NCBI GenBank assembly: GCA_026874595.1
Contig: CM049306.1
Coordinates: forward strand, 79,138,142 to 79,202,141
DNA length: 64,000 nt
Direction: 5' to 3'
Source of the DNA: Sipunculus nudus
Lineage: Eukaryota > Annelida > Sipuncula > Golfingiida > Sipunculidae
Part shown: one piece after another, positions 1 through 11,288 of the stretch
Layout: each line of letters begins with the position of its first letter
How positions within the stretch are numbered: the stretch's first letter is position 1
The notes under the pieces: generated by a model
Told to the model about the DNA's origin: nothing
The model's database searches: none
What the model saw: only the letters and a program-made list of their open reading frames with translations
Translations under genes and position numbers: made by a program

Positions 1-2
1 CG

Positions 3-2354
3 CTTACACTTGCAGAATGCCACCGTGCATTAAAAGAATTCAAACCGGGCAAAAGCCCTGGTCTCGATGGTTTCACATCTGAATTCTATTTATGTTTCTG
101 GGATAGTATATCGGATTTATTCTTACAGTGTATACATTATTCATTCAGAGTTAAGTCGCTTTCAGTGGAACAAAAAAGGGGCCTAATATCGTTAATTCCA
201 AAAAAAGATAAAAACAAAAATTTAATAAAAAACTGGCGGCCAATTTCACTTCTCCCAATTGATTATAAAATAATAGCTAAAGCTTTGTCAAACAGGCTGA
301 AACCTTATCTATCTCACCTAATCCACCCAAATCAAACAGGTTTCGTGCCAGGCCGGTATATTGGTGAAAATATAAGAATAATACAAGATATTATAAACTT
401 ATCCTCTATACATAAAATTCCAAATATACTAATTCTGGTCGACCTAGAAAAGGCTTTTGACACCTTAGAATGGGATTTCTTATGGCAAACATTAAATGAA
501 TATAATATACCCAGTTATTATTTGGAATGGGTGAAGGTTCTTTATACGGACATTAGTAGTTGTGTAATGAACAATGGTTTTATGTCAGATCGATTTCTAA
601 TAAAACGGGGAGTTCGACAAGGGTGTCCATTATCGCACATTTTTTTTGTTTTGGCACTTGAATTATTGTCGATTAATATCCGAAATGACAAGTCAATTAG
701 AGGGGTTACTTTCGGTAATTTAGAAATTAAACTTTCACAGTTGGCAGACGATACCACTTGTTTTGTTGCTGATCTGGTGTCAGGAAAACGGCTTCTCGAA
801 ACTATTAATCATTTTGAAAAAAAAATCAGGCTTAAAAGCAAATCTAGATAAAACGAAAGCCCTGTGGTATGGCTGCAGAGCAGGTAAAGAGGACGGTGAT
901 CTACCAGTTAGATGGACTGTTGGTAAATTTCGTGCACTGGGGATAACATTTTGTAGAAGCGAACGTGAAACTGCGGAATATAATATAAAGGAGAGAATAG
1001 AGAAAATGAAATTATTGTTGAATTCATGGTCTCGTAGATCACTAACACTTAAAGGCAAGATTCTAATCACTAAAACTATCGCTAATGTATTGTATGTCAA
1101 TGTTTAATATACCAGATTTATATATAAAAGAGGTACAGCGCATTATCAATTCATTTATATGGAATAGCCGACCACCAAAGATAAAACATAATGTGTTGAT
1201 AAGGACAGTTCATAAAGGGGATTTAAAGCTTCCAGACATAGAAATACAAAACAAAGCAATAAAGGTTAGCTGGATTAGCAAAACTTTGGAAAGACCTAAT
1301 TCGGTGGTAGGAAATTTAGTAAATGTATACCTGGGGAAGGCTTTTATGTCCTTCAAAGATATTCTTCAGAGTCGTTGTCTATTAAATATTCCTCGAGACT
1401 TGCCACCCTTTTATGAGAATGTTATTAACACGCTTAAGAAAATTCGATCTTACGCATTACCGAACAGCTGCAAAGATATGGAAAAAGAGATAATCTGGTA
1501 TAATACATTTATAACAACAGATAATGGTACAAAAGGCATATTTTATAAACATTGGTACAAAGCAGGGATTCTGCGTGTCAGAGACTTGATCATGAATGGA
1601 GCCATCTTATCCATGGAAGAGTTAAAACAGAAGTTTAAGATAAATATAAATTTTATTGAATATTATGGTATAGTTAATGCAATACCAAAACATTGGAGAA
1701 GTCAGTTATTAACCCAAAGACCTATAACACTAGATGGTCAAGACAGCAGAGAAATTAAAAACAAATCAAATAAATGTAAACATATTTATAATATTGATAA
1801 AAACGAAATACGAAGAACCAACAGCTTTTGCTTACTGGACACAAAACTACAATATCAGTCTTGAACAATTTAATATATTTATAAGCGAACCACTGAGATA
1901 TGTGAGTAGTATTAAAACACAAGATTTTCACTTTAGATTTATGCATAAAATAATTCCGTACAAGGAGAGACTTCAACATATGAAACTTGTAGAAAATAGT
2001 ATATGTGACTACTGCAAAACGAATGTTGACACCATTGAACACAGATTCTTCTTATGTCCGAAATTGAACTCATTTTGGAATAAATGTGAGCGATTATGGG
2101 AAAAATATGATAAAACAAAACTTTCATTATCACTCGACACAATCCTGTTTGGGTCTAACGATAAAACGAAATCGACTCATGCTGATAATCTGAATTTTTT
2201 TATATTACAAGCTAAAATGTTTATACACAGACAAAAATGTTCTGAAAAAGAAATTTTGTTCAGTATTTTCCTTTGTCAAATACGTTCTGAATTAAACTGT
2301 ATTAAGGTAGCTCTTTACAATACAGCAGATGAAAAAATATTTAATGAGCGATGA
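3..2354 (+). pseudogene. LINE reverse transcriptase ORF2, frameshifted
   Basis: This is a degenerate LINE reverse transcriptase. Reading starts in frame 3 with KPGKSPGLDGF (RT0/1), then NWRPISLL and QTGFVPGRYIGEN. Next come VDLEKAFDTLEWDFL with the first catalytic Asp, RGVRQGCPLS, and LADDTTCF, which is the catalytic ADD box (usually YADD, here LADD). The reading frame shifts in the A9 run near 820-828, continues as SGLKANLDKTKALWYG, shifts again near 1082-1095 to FNIPDLYIKE and FIWNSRPPKIK, and once more near 1795-1805. The last segment carries a C-X2-C-X8-H-X4-C knuckle (CDYCKTNVDTIEHRFFLC), as in zf-RVT regions of L1-like elements. It is non-coding now because of the three frameshifts. Confidence 0.9.
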
Positions 2355-2919
2355 AAACCCCTCTATAATGCAATTAATACAAAAAGTGAAGATCAATTTG
2401 ATACCGATCAGATACTTCTAGACAATACCTACTCCAGTAATTGATGTAACAACAAAATTGAAATGATCTGTGGAAAGATATTTTCGAACTTATGATACTA
2501 AAGAATAAGCAGGAAATACATGTTTATTGATGTGTATACATGTATGTATATATTTGTTTTGTATATGTATGTAGAGGTATGTGTACGCTTTCAATGCATG
2601 TTACTATAGCGCATGTTGACAGCCTTTTTAATTGATTAATATTGTTTTATTTATCAAGTTTTGTCTTACCTTGGTACAAATTAGAATTTTGTGTCACAAA
2701 TGAACAAGTTACTTATATATTTACTTAAAACATATCACAGTATATACTTTACAAATTATCACAGTATATACTTATCTACATCCTTATTCTTGTTCTGTCT
2801 ATGTAATCAATTAAGCGTCACCTTTTCCAATAAATCTCGACGTCGATGATGAAATATAATACATGTGACAATTTAAACCAGTCTGAGACGTCAAAAAAAA
2901 AAAAAAAAAAAAAAAAAAA
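2355..2919 (+). other. LINE 3' UTR and poly(A) tail
   Basis: AT-rich sequence between the end of the RT reading frame and the A27 tract at 2893-2919. A short direct repeat (atcacagtatatact) occurs at about 2734 and 2758. No other feature is visible. Confidence 0.7.
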
Positions 2920-3661
2920 GTTCATTTATTTGCAAATAGAAAAACGGTAAGTTTAACCAACCTTAGATTTGGCACTGGAATTAAATCCCGATAGATGTTC
3001 ATGGCAACTTTTTACAAAATCACGTGTATTAAAACGCGCTAACATTTGCATTCTGGAAAACTTAAGAGGTTCGAGTGCCTTTTCATTTGTTAGTCATGAG
3101 TGGCGAATCGGTTCTTTTGGGCTATGCCATGACAGGAGTTCAAGTAGCTCATTGAAACTCCAGCATTGGTTTAAATTGGAGTGGTCTAAAATCAGTTATT
3201 GTTAATTATTTTAACAAACACAGTTTTCAAACAATCTATTTACAAAGGTGGAAGTACTGGCAAGAAATCTGCAGATAAAACTGATTTTTCTGCAGCCACA
3301 CATCTTTAAACGCTGACAAAATAACATTAAATCTGCCTCGTTGCAGGTCTGTGCAGTATTTCCTTAATAAAAAAATGGTCTTCAAAGGAATTTCTATAAT
3401 AACCCATTTCACACACAATATGATTTTAAACGATGAAGGCAATGCGAATAATCGTTTATTTTGTCCAAACTGCATCTAACTTTAAACAGCAACATATAAA
3501 TTTAATATGTGCAATAATGCAAGGTACAATATGCTGACATAAATATTACGCATACACTATAATCTTGTTGCTTTCTAAATACTAATCTATTTCGGTTTGT
3601 TCAAATGGCATCAATTATAATAATATTCCATAATAGGGGTAATAGAACAAAAGCCTGACCG

Positions 3662-3663
<2 letters not shown>

Positions 3664-3724
<61 letters not shown>
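3664..3724. repeat. (TA)n microsatellite
   Basis: Pure AT dinucleotide run of about 60 bp. Confidence 0.97.
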
Positions 3725-3727
<3 letters not shown>

Positions 3728-4334
3728 TACTCAACTTGTCTGTCACCTGATGAAGGAGCCTGTTCGTGCAACCTTTTTGTCAACTTGTCATCAAAGCATA
3801 ACGCCGTCGGTTTTCTCTTCTTGACTGCATATCTCTGAAAACTGACAGCAAGACGATCGTGTTTGAGTAGTGTTCTTCTTGACAGTAAAATTGAATTGTT
3901 GAATAAGCTGAATAACAGCGAGCTTTAGCAGATGACACTTTTGCTCTTTGGAATGAACTGTTCATTTGTGTGGCCAGACCGCATGCTTTGGCCTCGTACC
4001 TAAACCTGTTTAAGCACAAACGATGTATGAATGATACCACACCAGTGTGTATGCGAGTAAACTGCTTAGTTGTTTGGCCTGACATCCTAGCCCAAGCCGA
4101 TGAAGTTTGCCTGCTTGAGTACAGACGAGATATGGTGGACAAGTGCTCTCGGGTAAACTGCTCCGACGCTTCCTGGGGGTATAAAGGGAATCACACATAG
4201 CGGGACTAGTTTTCACACCTTTGCCCGGCGACAACATCGGCCCAGCACCAATAAGTTAAGGTCACCACTGGGCTTAAACACCTGACTAAAGGCCCTTTTG
4301 AGTCGAAAAACAATAATTTGCATGCTTCACTCAA

Positions 4335-4595
4335 AATCAGGGGTTTGACTGCCGGACCAAGTGGCTCATCAGGCCAGAGCTTATTCCGGTTCCTGTGACG
4401 TGAAGCGAGATAGGAGTTAAACTCCTCCTGGATGAAACGCTAGTTCATCGCACGTTACCTGCCCAGTATTTACTTTGTCCATTTTTAACCAATTAGTGGA
4501 CAGAGGCACACTTGTGGTTGGGACCTTGCCAAGGGTCTTGGCACGTTAGGGGGTCTGGCAAGGTAGGGGGTCTGACCGGGATTCAAAAGTTATAT
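4335..4595 (-). repeat. SINE-like dispersed repeat, copy 1 (head lost)
   Basis: The part from 4448 to about 4590 aligns by eye with 7425-7550. Shared blocks are the sequence around tcgcaygttacct, gtggacagaggcac, ggttgggacc and aagggtcttggcac. The tRNA-like head seen in the other copy is absent; instead the stretch around gggggtctg is duplicated (4548-4580). Orientation is taken from the better copy at 7425-7608. Confidence 0.6.
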
Positions 4596-5370
4596 TTTAA
4601 TATTATACACCAGAGCGCAAATTAATTGAACTTCAGTATCATAGGGTAATACAGAATCCCCATTAAAAAACCTAGAAAAATATTAATTATCTATATTAAT
4701 TTTCTGGGAATATTATTATTGAATGTTCAAATAATCCAATTTATATACTCATTACTGCTAAAATGAAAGCCCCGAGAATATTCGCCCACGGGCTCTTGTG
4801 TTGCACTTGAAAACTCCAAAGAGTTTATTTTTTCCTTAATACAAGGAATGAAGGACCTACTTTACAGTTTACACTACAGTATAAAATTTTTCTGACCTCC
4901 GATTAAATGCAGTACAGTAAGAGAAGTATGCTGCATTGAGGGCCCAATAACGCATTATTAACGTACATCTTCCAACCGTTATTCCAGTATATCCGTCCTT
5001 CAATATTTCAGCATATCTCCCCTGGTTACCAATAAATACGTCAGCACTCAGCATCAGGTAATATTTACAAATCTAGAATCTAATATAATACTAATAATTT
5101 ATAATTTAACATTTAATTAATCATAGAATAATTAGGGGAAAAATTAATTAAAATTATAATTTAATTAAATAATTATCAATAAAGTTTCATAATTAATGCC
5201 TTTATTAGGTAATGATATATGCCACGGTAGGAGCAATTTGCAGGGAGAAATTGTCCCCGTTTTTTATCAATCGTAGGAACATTTGTAACTGACAATTACA
5301 AGGGGAAGATGCACATTTCACGCAATAACAGTCCTGCCCTCTAGTGGCAGATGTAGGCACGAAATCGACT

Positions 5371-5393
5371 CCCCCCCCCCCCCCCCCCCCCCC
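5371..5393. repeat. poly(C) homopolymer
   Basis: Run of 23 C. Its length may be unreliable in the assembly. Confidence 0.95.
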
Positions 5394-6350
5394 AGCTTTT
5401 TTGGAAAAGTTAAATAACAGGAAAACGCTTTATAACTTGAACTTTTTTCTTACAAGTGAAAAACATACATACTAACTGATCTAAACCGAAAGCTTAAACA
5501 TAGATTGTATATAGACATATGGCAGAAGTAGTTATGGAAGTTTGCCCATTGGCTGTAAGCCTTGGCATTCTAATATATGCTACAAGTGTAACACTGATCC
5601 TTAAAATTGATCAAATCCCGATATCCTACTGCTTGATCATTGCTTTTTCACCTCACCTGAGATAATTCGGTCGCCATATTCAAATTAAATTAAGAAATAA
5701 ACACTTTCACTTGCGTCACTGTGCTCTGCGCAAAACAATTTTGCTGTCTGTCACAGTGGGCCACCAGTTCACGCTGAAGCAACGTTGAGGTGCTCGCTTT
5801 TCTGTTTGAGGACCGTACCCATTCTATTAAATAACATAGTCACTTAATTGAACTCTTGTTTTACAGAAACAAATGTCAATTTTCCTGACTAACCGAAGGA
5901 AACATAAATCCTACAATATCGAGGCAGCTTTCCTAGGTGCAAAGAGGGAGACAGACAGTCATTTTCTGCCCCGCAAAATTTTGAGGGGGCAAACTTGTTT
6001 GCTCTCCCATAGAAATTGACAACCCGGAATATTTTTCTCGGATATTTATATATATATATATGCCATATATTAAGTATATGTATAGTTGATGCATAAATTG
6101 CATTTAATATAACTTTTAATGTTTAATAAATGCCTTCCTATCGATAGCACGTCGAATCAGCTCGTCCAATTTTGTTGCAGAAAAACTCCAGTGTCATCTT
6201 TTGCGATATCTGTCATTTGTGCATGCAAGTGATACGATCGCGAACCCGGCCTGACCGCCCGCCCGCGACATGTATATACATTATGTACGAGCAATCAAAT
6301 AAAGTTTTCTCTACTGTATTCTTGTTATTAATTAGTTTCATTCACAATGT

Positions 6351-6352
<2 letters not shown>

Positions 6353-6428
<76 letters not shown>

Positions 6429-6431
6429 ATA
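6353..6431. repeat. (TA)n microsatellite, left of MITE
   Basis: TA run of about 79 bp that directly abuts the left terminal inverted repeat of the pogo/Tigger-like element. Confidence 0.95.
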
Positions 6432-7324
6432 CAGTGAAACCTCGTTGTTGTCGAACTCGGTTAAGTCCAATTCCCGCATGTGACGAAGTCGATCGTGGGG
6501 TCCCTGCAAAAATCAGTTAAAACCTTACTAATTTAAATCCGCTTGTGTCGAAGTCGGAAGTGTCGAAAAACCGGATGTGTCGAGGTGTTTTGTTGGTCCC
6601 CAGCTAATATTTCTATCGCTTAACTCGAAGTCATAATTGGATAACAGTTGTGCAGGGCCCGTCAATCATGATTGGGCTGTGATGACCAGTCATAATTAAT
6701 TGATACCGACCAGGCTATCACTCATCAAGCGCGATGGCTCTGTCGACACAAGGTCCAACAATCATACCTACGGCCGCGATGACCAGTTACACAATTAATA
6801 CCGGCAAGGATCTTACTCATCATTTTACTCGATGGCTGACATACCTAGTCTGTTGTTTACTTGTTTGGCCAATGAGTCACTCATGAACATGCCTTTCTTC
6901 TCTCGCCGACATAGCATTAATGAGAAGTTATTGATAAACCAAACATTATCCAATCCTTACCTTTGATGTGTCTGGGATAAATTTGAACTGAAAATGATCT
7001 GAGCAGATCATTTATTGATTTGGGTGCTTTTATACACGCACATGTATGTGCTCTTATTTCACTTTCTTGATTAACCTTTTTCTTATTTTGGTGGTACTTA
7101 TGTGTTTTTAATTATTAATAAAAAATGTACATAAAATCTGTGTTATTCTTTCACGAAAGTATTCATGAGAACTATATGACATAGGCCCTATACATGTGCA
7201 GTATTTATCGATGATAATCGAGGCAGAAGAAGGTTGAATAAAATGATCATCTGTTGTCTCGAACTCCGGTTGTGTCGAAATAAATTCACCAGTCCCTTCG
7301 ATTTCGACACAACGAGGTTTTCAC

Positions 7325-7326
<2 letters not shown>
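6432..7326. mobile_element. pogo/Tigger-like MITE, 895 bp
   Basis: The left end reads CAGTGAAACCTCGTTGTTG and the reverse complement of the right end reads CAGTGAAAACCTCGTTGTG. Similarity continues inward through TGTCGAA. This terminus resembles pogo/Tigger (Tc1/mariner superfamily) ends, which insert at TA; here the element sits inside a TA tract. No transposase frame is visible, so it is non-autonomous. Short motifs such as gtgtcgaa recur inside both subterminal regions. Confidence 0.8.

Positions 7327-7327
<1 letters not shown>

Positions 7328-7384
<57 letters not shown>
7328..7384. repeat. (TA)n microsatellite, right of MITE
   Basis: TA run continuing after the right terminal inverted repeat; it probably formed one tract with 6353-6431 before the insertion. 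Confidence 0.95.
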
Positions 7385-7385
<1 letters not shown>

Positions 7386-7424
7386 TGTGTATGTTAAAAA
7401 GCTATCCATATAAGTATGGATGAT

Positions 7425-7608
7425 TAAGTCAATCGCATGTTACCTTCCCAATATTAACTAGTACTAATTTCAAAAGCTGGGTGGACAGAGGCACGCCTTG
7501 CGGTTGGGACCGTGCCCAAGGGTCTTGGCACGGTGGAGGTCTAAACGGGATGCAAAATCACGAATTGTAGATCGTGAGCTCGGCACGTTACCATTGCACG
7601 ACCGCCCC
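7425..7608 (-). repeat. tRNA-derived SINE-like element, copy 2
   Basis: Read on the minus strand, 7608 down to about 7546 begins ggggcggtcgtgcaatggta, which looks like a tRNA 5' end with an A-box-like stretch. It ends with a degenerate B-box-like segment (cgtgattttgcatccc). The body then continues down to about 7425 and matches the repeat at 4448-4590. A tRNA-like head plus an unrelated body is the usual SINE layout. The B box is poor, so transcription by RNA polymerase III is doubtful. Confidence 0.6.
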
Positions 7609-8851
7609 AACAATATACTGAAGTGGGATTTTATTTCGTGGTTCTCGTGGGAAGGAAATTCCAACTTTAACTTTAAGAAAAAATAACACGTTCTGAGAAT
7701 ATATGGAAGGCAGTTGGTGTTCGTCTTCGTTTATAGTAATTGATGCTGGCTGGTCAAGTTTCAAGAAAGGTATATTATATTGTTTATTATTTTTTAGGCA
7801 TGCGATTGTTACATAAATTAATGTGCTGAAAACTTTCCCTTTTTACTTCCAGTAATATCGGAAAAACATGGCCGATTGAACCAACGATTAATGTTTACAA
7901 TAAACATCACACTGAACTTAAAACTGAAAACATTTTCCAAAATTTCCCTTTTCCAACATCTCGTGTGAAATATTTTTTAGCAATGCCACATTTCTATAGA
8001 CCATGGGGTAGTTTTGACTCGAAGGTACACATGTTCAAATTTCACAAACTCAGCGATGCGCATTTTCATGGTTTTAACAACAAGGGCCATGTAAACTCAT
8101 TTGCATGGCCCCGTAACGCAAACATAAGAAACACTTATACCTAATAATGCCGACCATTCAGATGCGTGCATAATATGAGTCATTAAAAAGAAACGTGGTA
8201 TTGACAATAGTTTATATAAATTTGAACGGTAAGTAAGCGTCACAGAAACTTAGAATACAACATATGCACCACAAATTTTCAGATGAATGAAATCCCGTCT
8301 GGTCGGCCCATTGTGTGTTAATCGGCAAATAGTTTGCACGAACGCTGTATGCCGAGTGAACCTCTTGCCTCACATCCAATACCACGATAGACAGTCGCTA
8401 CATGTGACTACTGCCATGTATTTGAGTAAAAAGTTAAACCTTGTCCATTTTCATATTTCCATCGTTGTCCCATTTTATACTTCTCCGATCAAGTGAGGGT
8501 TCAAGCAAAGGCGCTTGAATCCCTTTTGGTACAAATATTGGCCTAAACAGTTTTCAATCAAATATACAAAGAATCCTTTCCCTTTTCTAAGCGCTAAACC
8601 AGTAAATAATGCTTGTCAGTAACTTGTTTATATAAATATACACGAGGCCGGCATCTTTATTTGCAACTGCATTATATCCATTACTTGGTACTTTCATGGA
8701 AAGGCTCGCACAAAGGTTTTTTGTCATCTTATGATTGACCGTAAACAAGAAATATATAGACTGGTACCCAGCACAATTGAAAGAGCCTAATTATACGAGC
8801 AGTCAAATCAGGTTTTCTTCTGTTTTGTTGTTACTAATTAGTTTCCTACAC

Positions 8852-8853
<2 letters not shown>
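7609..8853. other. gene-free sequence upstream of the phosphatase gene
   Basis: No coding or RNA gene is supported here. The sequence is ordinary AT-rich DNA with short uninformative open frames. Confidence 0.5.
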
Positions 8854-8905
<52 letters not shown>

Positions 8906-8925
8906 TGTGCATGTTAACATTTAGT
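8780..8925. repeat. dispersed (TA)n-containing repeat, copy 2 (uninterrupted)
   Basis: The flanks (tacgagcagtcaaat, gttttctt, attagtttc; then tactgtgcatgttaa) match copy 1 at 6280-7410. The TA core runs from 8854 to 8904. This copy shows the empty site of the MITE. Confidence 0.65.
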
Positions 8926-9314
8926 TAAGATTCCGCCGATAGAGGCCGCCACTGCGAATACAGCAGATGTGCGGATCTATGGCCCTGGTTATCACTCCAT
9001 CCCCGGCCTCACAGTTTTTTTTTATTTTAAAACACTTTCTCTAAACTTTTCGGCGGTGTTCAGTGCAAATAATCACCATTGTGCGTTCGCAGACTTATCA
9101 GAATCTGTGTACAGATGACTGCCTACAAAAACAACTCATGCGTGGACTAATGACACTTTACACACGTGTTCTTCCTGGTTTTAAAACATGCCGTTATGCT
9201 GGATGTACGATGCTTTGTTTGTGTCTGAGGTGATGTTGTTCACATTTGGATGTCGCTTTTGACGGACACAAATATTATCATCTCCGAGGGTTACATTCTA
9301 AACCTGACATAGAG

Positions 9315-9393
9315 ATGGCGAAAAGTCAAATATTCTTGATCCTCCTGTTGATGGTGCTGTGGATGTGTTATTTGTGTGCAGGTGCGGGTAAAA
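9315..9393 (+). CDS. exon 1: start codon and signal peptide
   Basis: It encodes [20 protein letters not shown] and then CAGAGK, a basic start followed by a long hydrophobic core and small residues suitable for signal peptidase near Ala/Gly 22-25. The donor gtaagt follows 9393 and leaves phase 1. This ATG was chosen because the signal peptide starts at it directly and the donor joins exon 2 in frame. Confidence 0.8.
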
Positions 9394-11226
9394 GTAAGTG
9401 GCGGTGAATTATATCTATATTATTTTGTCTGCAGATTACTACTGCACACAGCTTCAGGTCTACAAATAATTTGCCAATTTATTTAATCACAACCAGCTAA
9501 TTTTTCATTAATTATATATATAATTTTATGCAAAAGATGGATATATATATCGGGTGATTCGGAAAAAAAAATTTAAAGTATATATTATTTATACATGTCT
9601 GTAAAAATTTCATTGGCTCGCGGGTACAACTTCCTGATTTGTGGCAAGAATAAATTTACTTAGCGAAATTTGCTATATACAATGCTGGGTTCTGTTTGAT
9701 GTCCCCGGCGGATGTTGTCAAGTGACATCTTGGTACAGGACACTGGTACTGCTATGATGGCCTTTTGCTCCGGGGTGACTAGATAAGTCCCTTTCATGCC
9801 AAAAACAAAATAATATTATTTTTTGTGGAGTTTGATATCGTTGTTATAAGGTTGTTAGTCTTTAGATAGAACATAATTATCAAGGAATAAATTAGGTAGC
9901 CTAATATTCCAATTAAGATATCGGGATCACAAATCGAATGGCGAATGTAGTCTTTATTCTAGATGAACTTGTCCATATGATGTCGTAAACTGATCTCCCT
10001 AGATTGACCCTGACTGACTGACTGACTGACTGAAGATGTTATTGCTTTATCCGGCAGCTACAGGTTGCTATAAGCTAGGACTTCAGACCTGCGCGCTCCT
10101 TAAGCGTAATGTTGATGGAGCCGATAGAAGAGACGCCATGCAAACCAAGCAGGAAACCGTGGAAGGCCGACGTCGTTTTATCCGAACCGGTGACCGAGAA
10201 AGCTACAGCATCCACGGCCCCTAAGCCTCAAGGCAGAAAACAAGCCGGCACCGACATCAACGACAGAGACCCGCCATTCCAGAGGGCAGAACTCTTGCGA
10301 ATGTTTGACTGAACGATCATTATTTTCATCATCAGCAAAATGGGCCCTCTGGCCCCTAATTATAGCCTGAGGGTAGATCGAAACTGCACTAGCTAAGTTG
10401 CGAAAACCTACGTCTTACATAATGGTCGACGGCACTTGACTGGTGACATACAATGAGTGAACTACATTGCTCGGTGTCGTGCAATATTAGGCTATCTAAT
10501 TTATTCCCTGATAATTATGTAACATCTAAAGACTAACAACCTTATAATACCTTGCTGTGTACAGAATGATTGTTAGCTCTGCTGATCAAGCGTTGCTTCG
10601 TGGAAAGGGGATGGAGAGGGGCACGCAACGCAAGAGACTTTCGAGGAAAGGATTTAATCTGCGTTCTGTGAATATGGTGATCAAACTTTCTGAAAGAACT
10701 TTTTATTTGATCGGCAAGCCGGGAGTGGCAGACCAAGTACGGCAAGAACCGAGGCGAACAAAGATTACACTGAAGAGAACATTTTTTTTTTCTTGAAGAC
10801 AACCCGTATACGCATGAGTCCCAGAAGGAAATTGCCAGTAATTTGGAGATGAGTGGAAGATCAGTGCACAGATTGACAAAAAACGAAATTAATCTCTTAA
10901 TGTAAAACTATAATTGACAAACTTAATTACAAACTATAACTGATAAGGCCATCAAACTTGTGCCCAATGATCTGTATGACACCGGATGATATTTGACACC
11001 GACAGCCAGGTGTAACATGCAGTACCCGTCTAGCACTGGATACAACAAATTTTACTATGCAAATTTATTCTTGTCATAAATCATGAAGTGTTACCCCTGG
11101 GCCGATGAAAATTTAGACACCTATTCAAATTCTAGACATCTTTATACACACAAAGTACCAACAATTTACATGCAGTATTTTTATCAAATTAATTACACCT
11201 AACGTTCAGGATTTTTTATGAATCAC

Positions 11227-11288
<62 letters not shown>

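Larger units (their letters stand above)
1..2919 (+). mobile_element. 5'-truncated L1/Tx1-like LINE retrotransposon
   Basis: This is the 3' portion of a non-LTR retrotransposon that enters from the left window edge. It contains a broken reverse transcriptase ORF (3 to about 2354), a 3' UTR of roughly 540 nt and an uninterrupted A27 tract at 2893-2919 that marks the 3' end. The order RT, C-terminal region with a CCHC-type knuckle, then poly(A) fits the L1/Tx1 clade. I see no endonuclease domain, which would lie left of the window. Three frameshifts show this copy is dead. No target-site duplication can be checked because the 5' end is missing. Confidence 0.9.
2920..6279. other. gene-free intergenic DNA
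   Basis: I see no convincing gene here. The stretch holds a (TA)n tract (3664-3724), a SINE-like copy (about 4335-4595), very AT-rich sequence near 4640-5220 and a C23 homopolymer (5371-5393). Short open frames lack any recognisable domain. Confidence 0.6.
6280..7410. repeat. dispersed (TA)n-containing repeat, copy 1, split by a MITE
   Basis: The left flank (around tacgagcaatcaaat, then gttttct and attagtttc, about 6285-6352) and the right flank (tactgtgtatgttaa, from about 7382) match the flanks of the (TA)n tract at 8854-8904. The TA core of this copy is interrupted by an 895-bp inverted-repeat element at 6432-7326. It is therefore an older repeat opened by a later insertion. Confidence 0.65.
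9551..11228 (+). mobile_element. mariner-like transposon with long inverted repeats, in intron 1
   Basis: The ends read CGGGTGATTCGG (left) and CCGGTGATTCAT (reverse complement of right), each next to TA. Similarity between the arms goes far inward. Left 9600-9720 matches the reverse complement of about 11000-11110 through blocks such as gtgacaagaataaattt and acttc-tgattt. A broken transposase N-terminus lies inside at about 10600-10905. The left half is interrupted by another inverted-repeat element at 9844-10547. The catalytic DDE part is missing, so it is non-autonomous and old. Confidence 0.75.

Noticed and set aside
6172..6483. Open frame encoding a long Ile-Tyr run (also near 7188, 8735, 11218, 25749, 25831 and 40575)
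   Set aside because: These frames are translations of (TA)n microsatellites and have no other support.
7546..7608. Functional tRNA gene on the minus strand
   Set aside because: The B box is degraded, stem pairing is poor and the body continues as a dispersed repeat.
8631..8638. TATAAATA as promoter of the phosphatase gene
   Set aside because: It lies about 680 bp before the start codon in AT-rich DNA, with no initiator or conserved context to support it.
10036..10312. Two overlapping frames inside the nested MITE
   Set aside because: They have no recognisable domain and sit inside an inverted-repeat element; likely chance.
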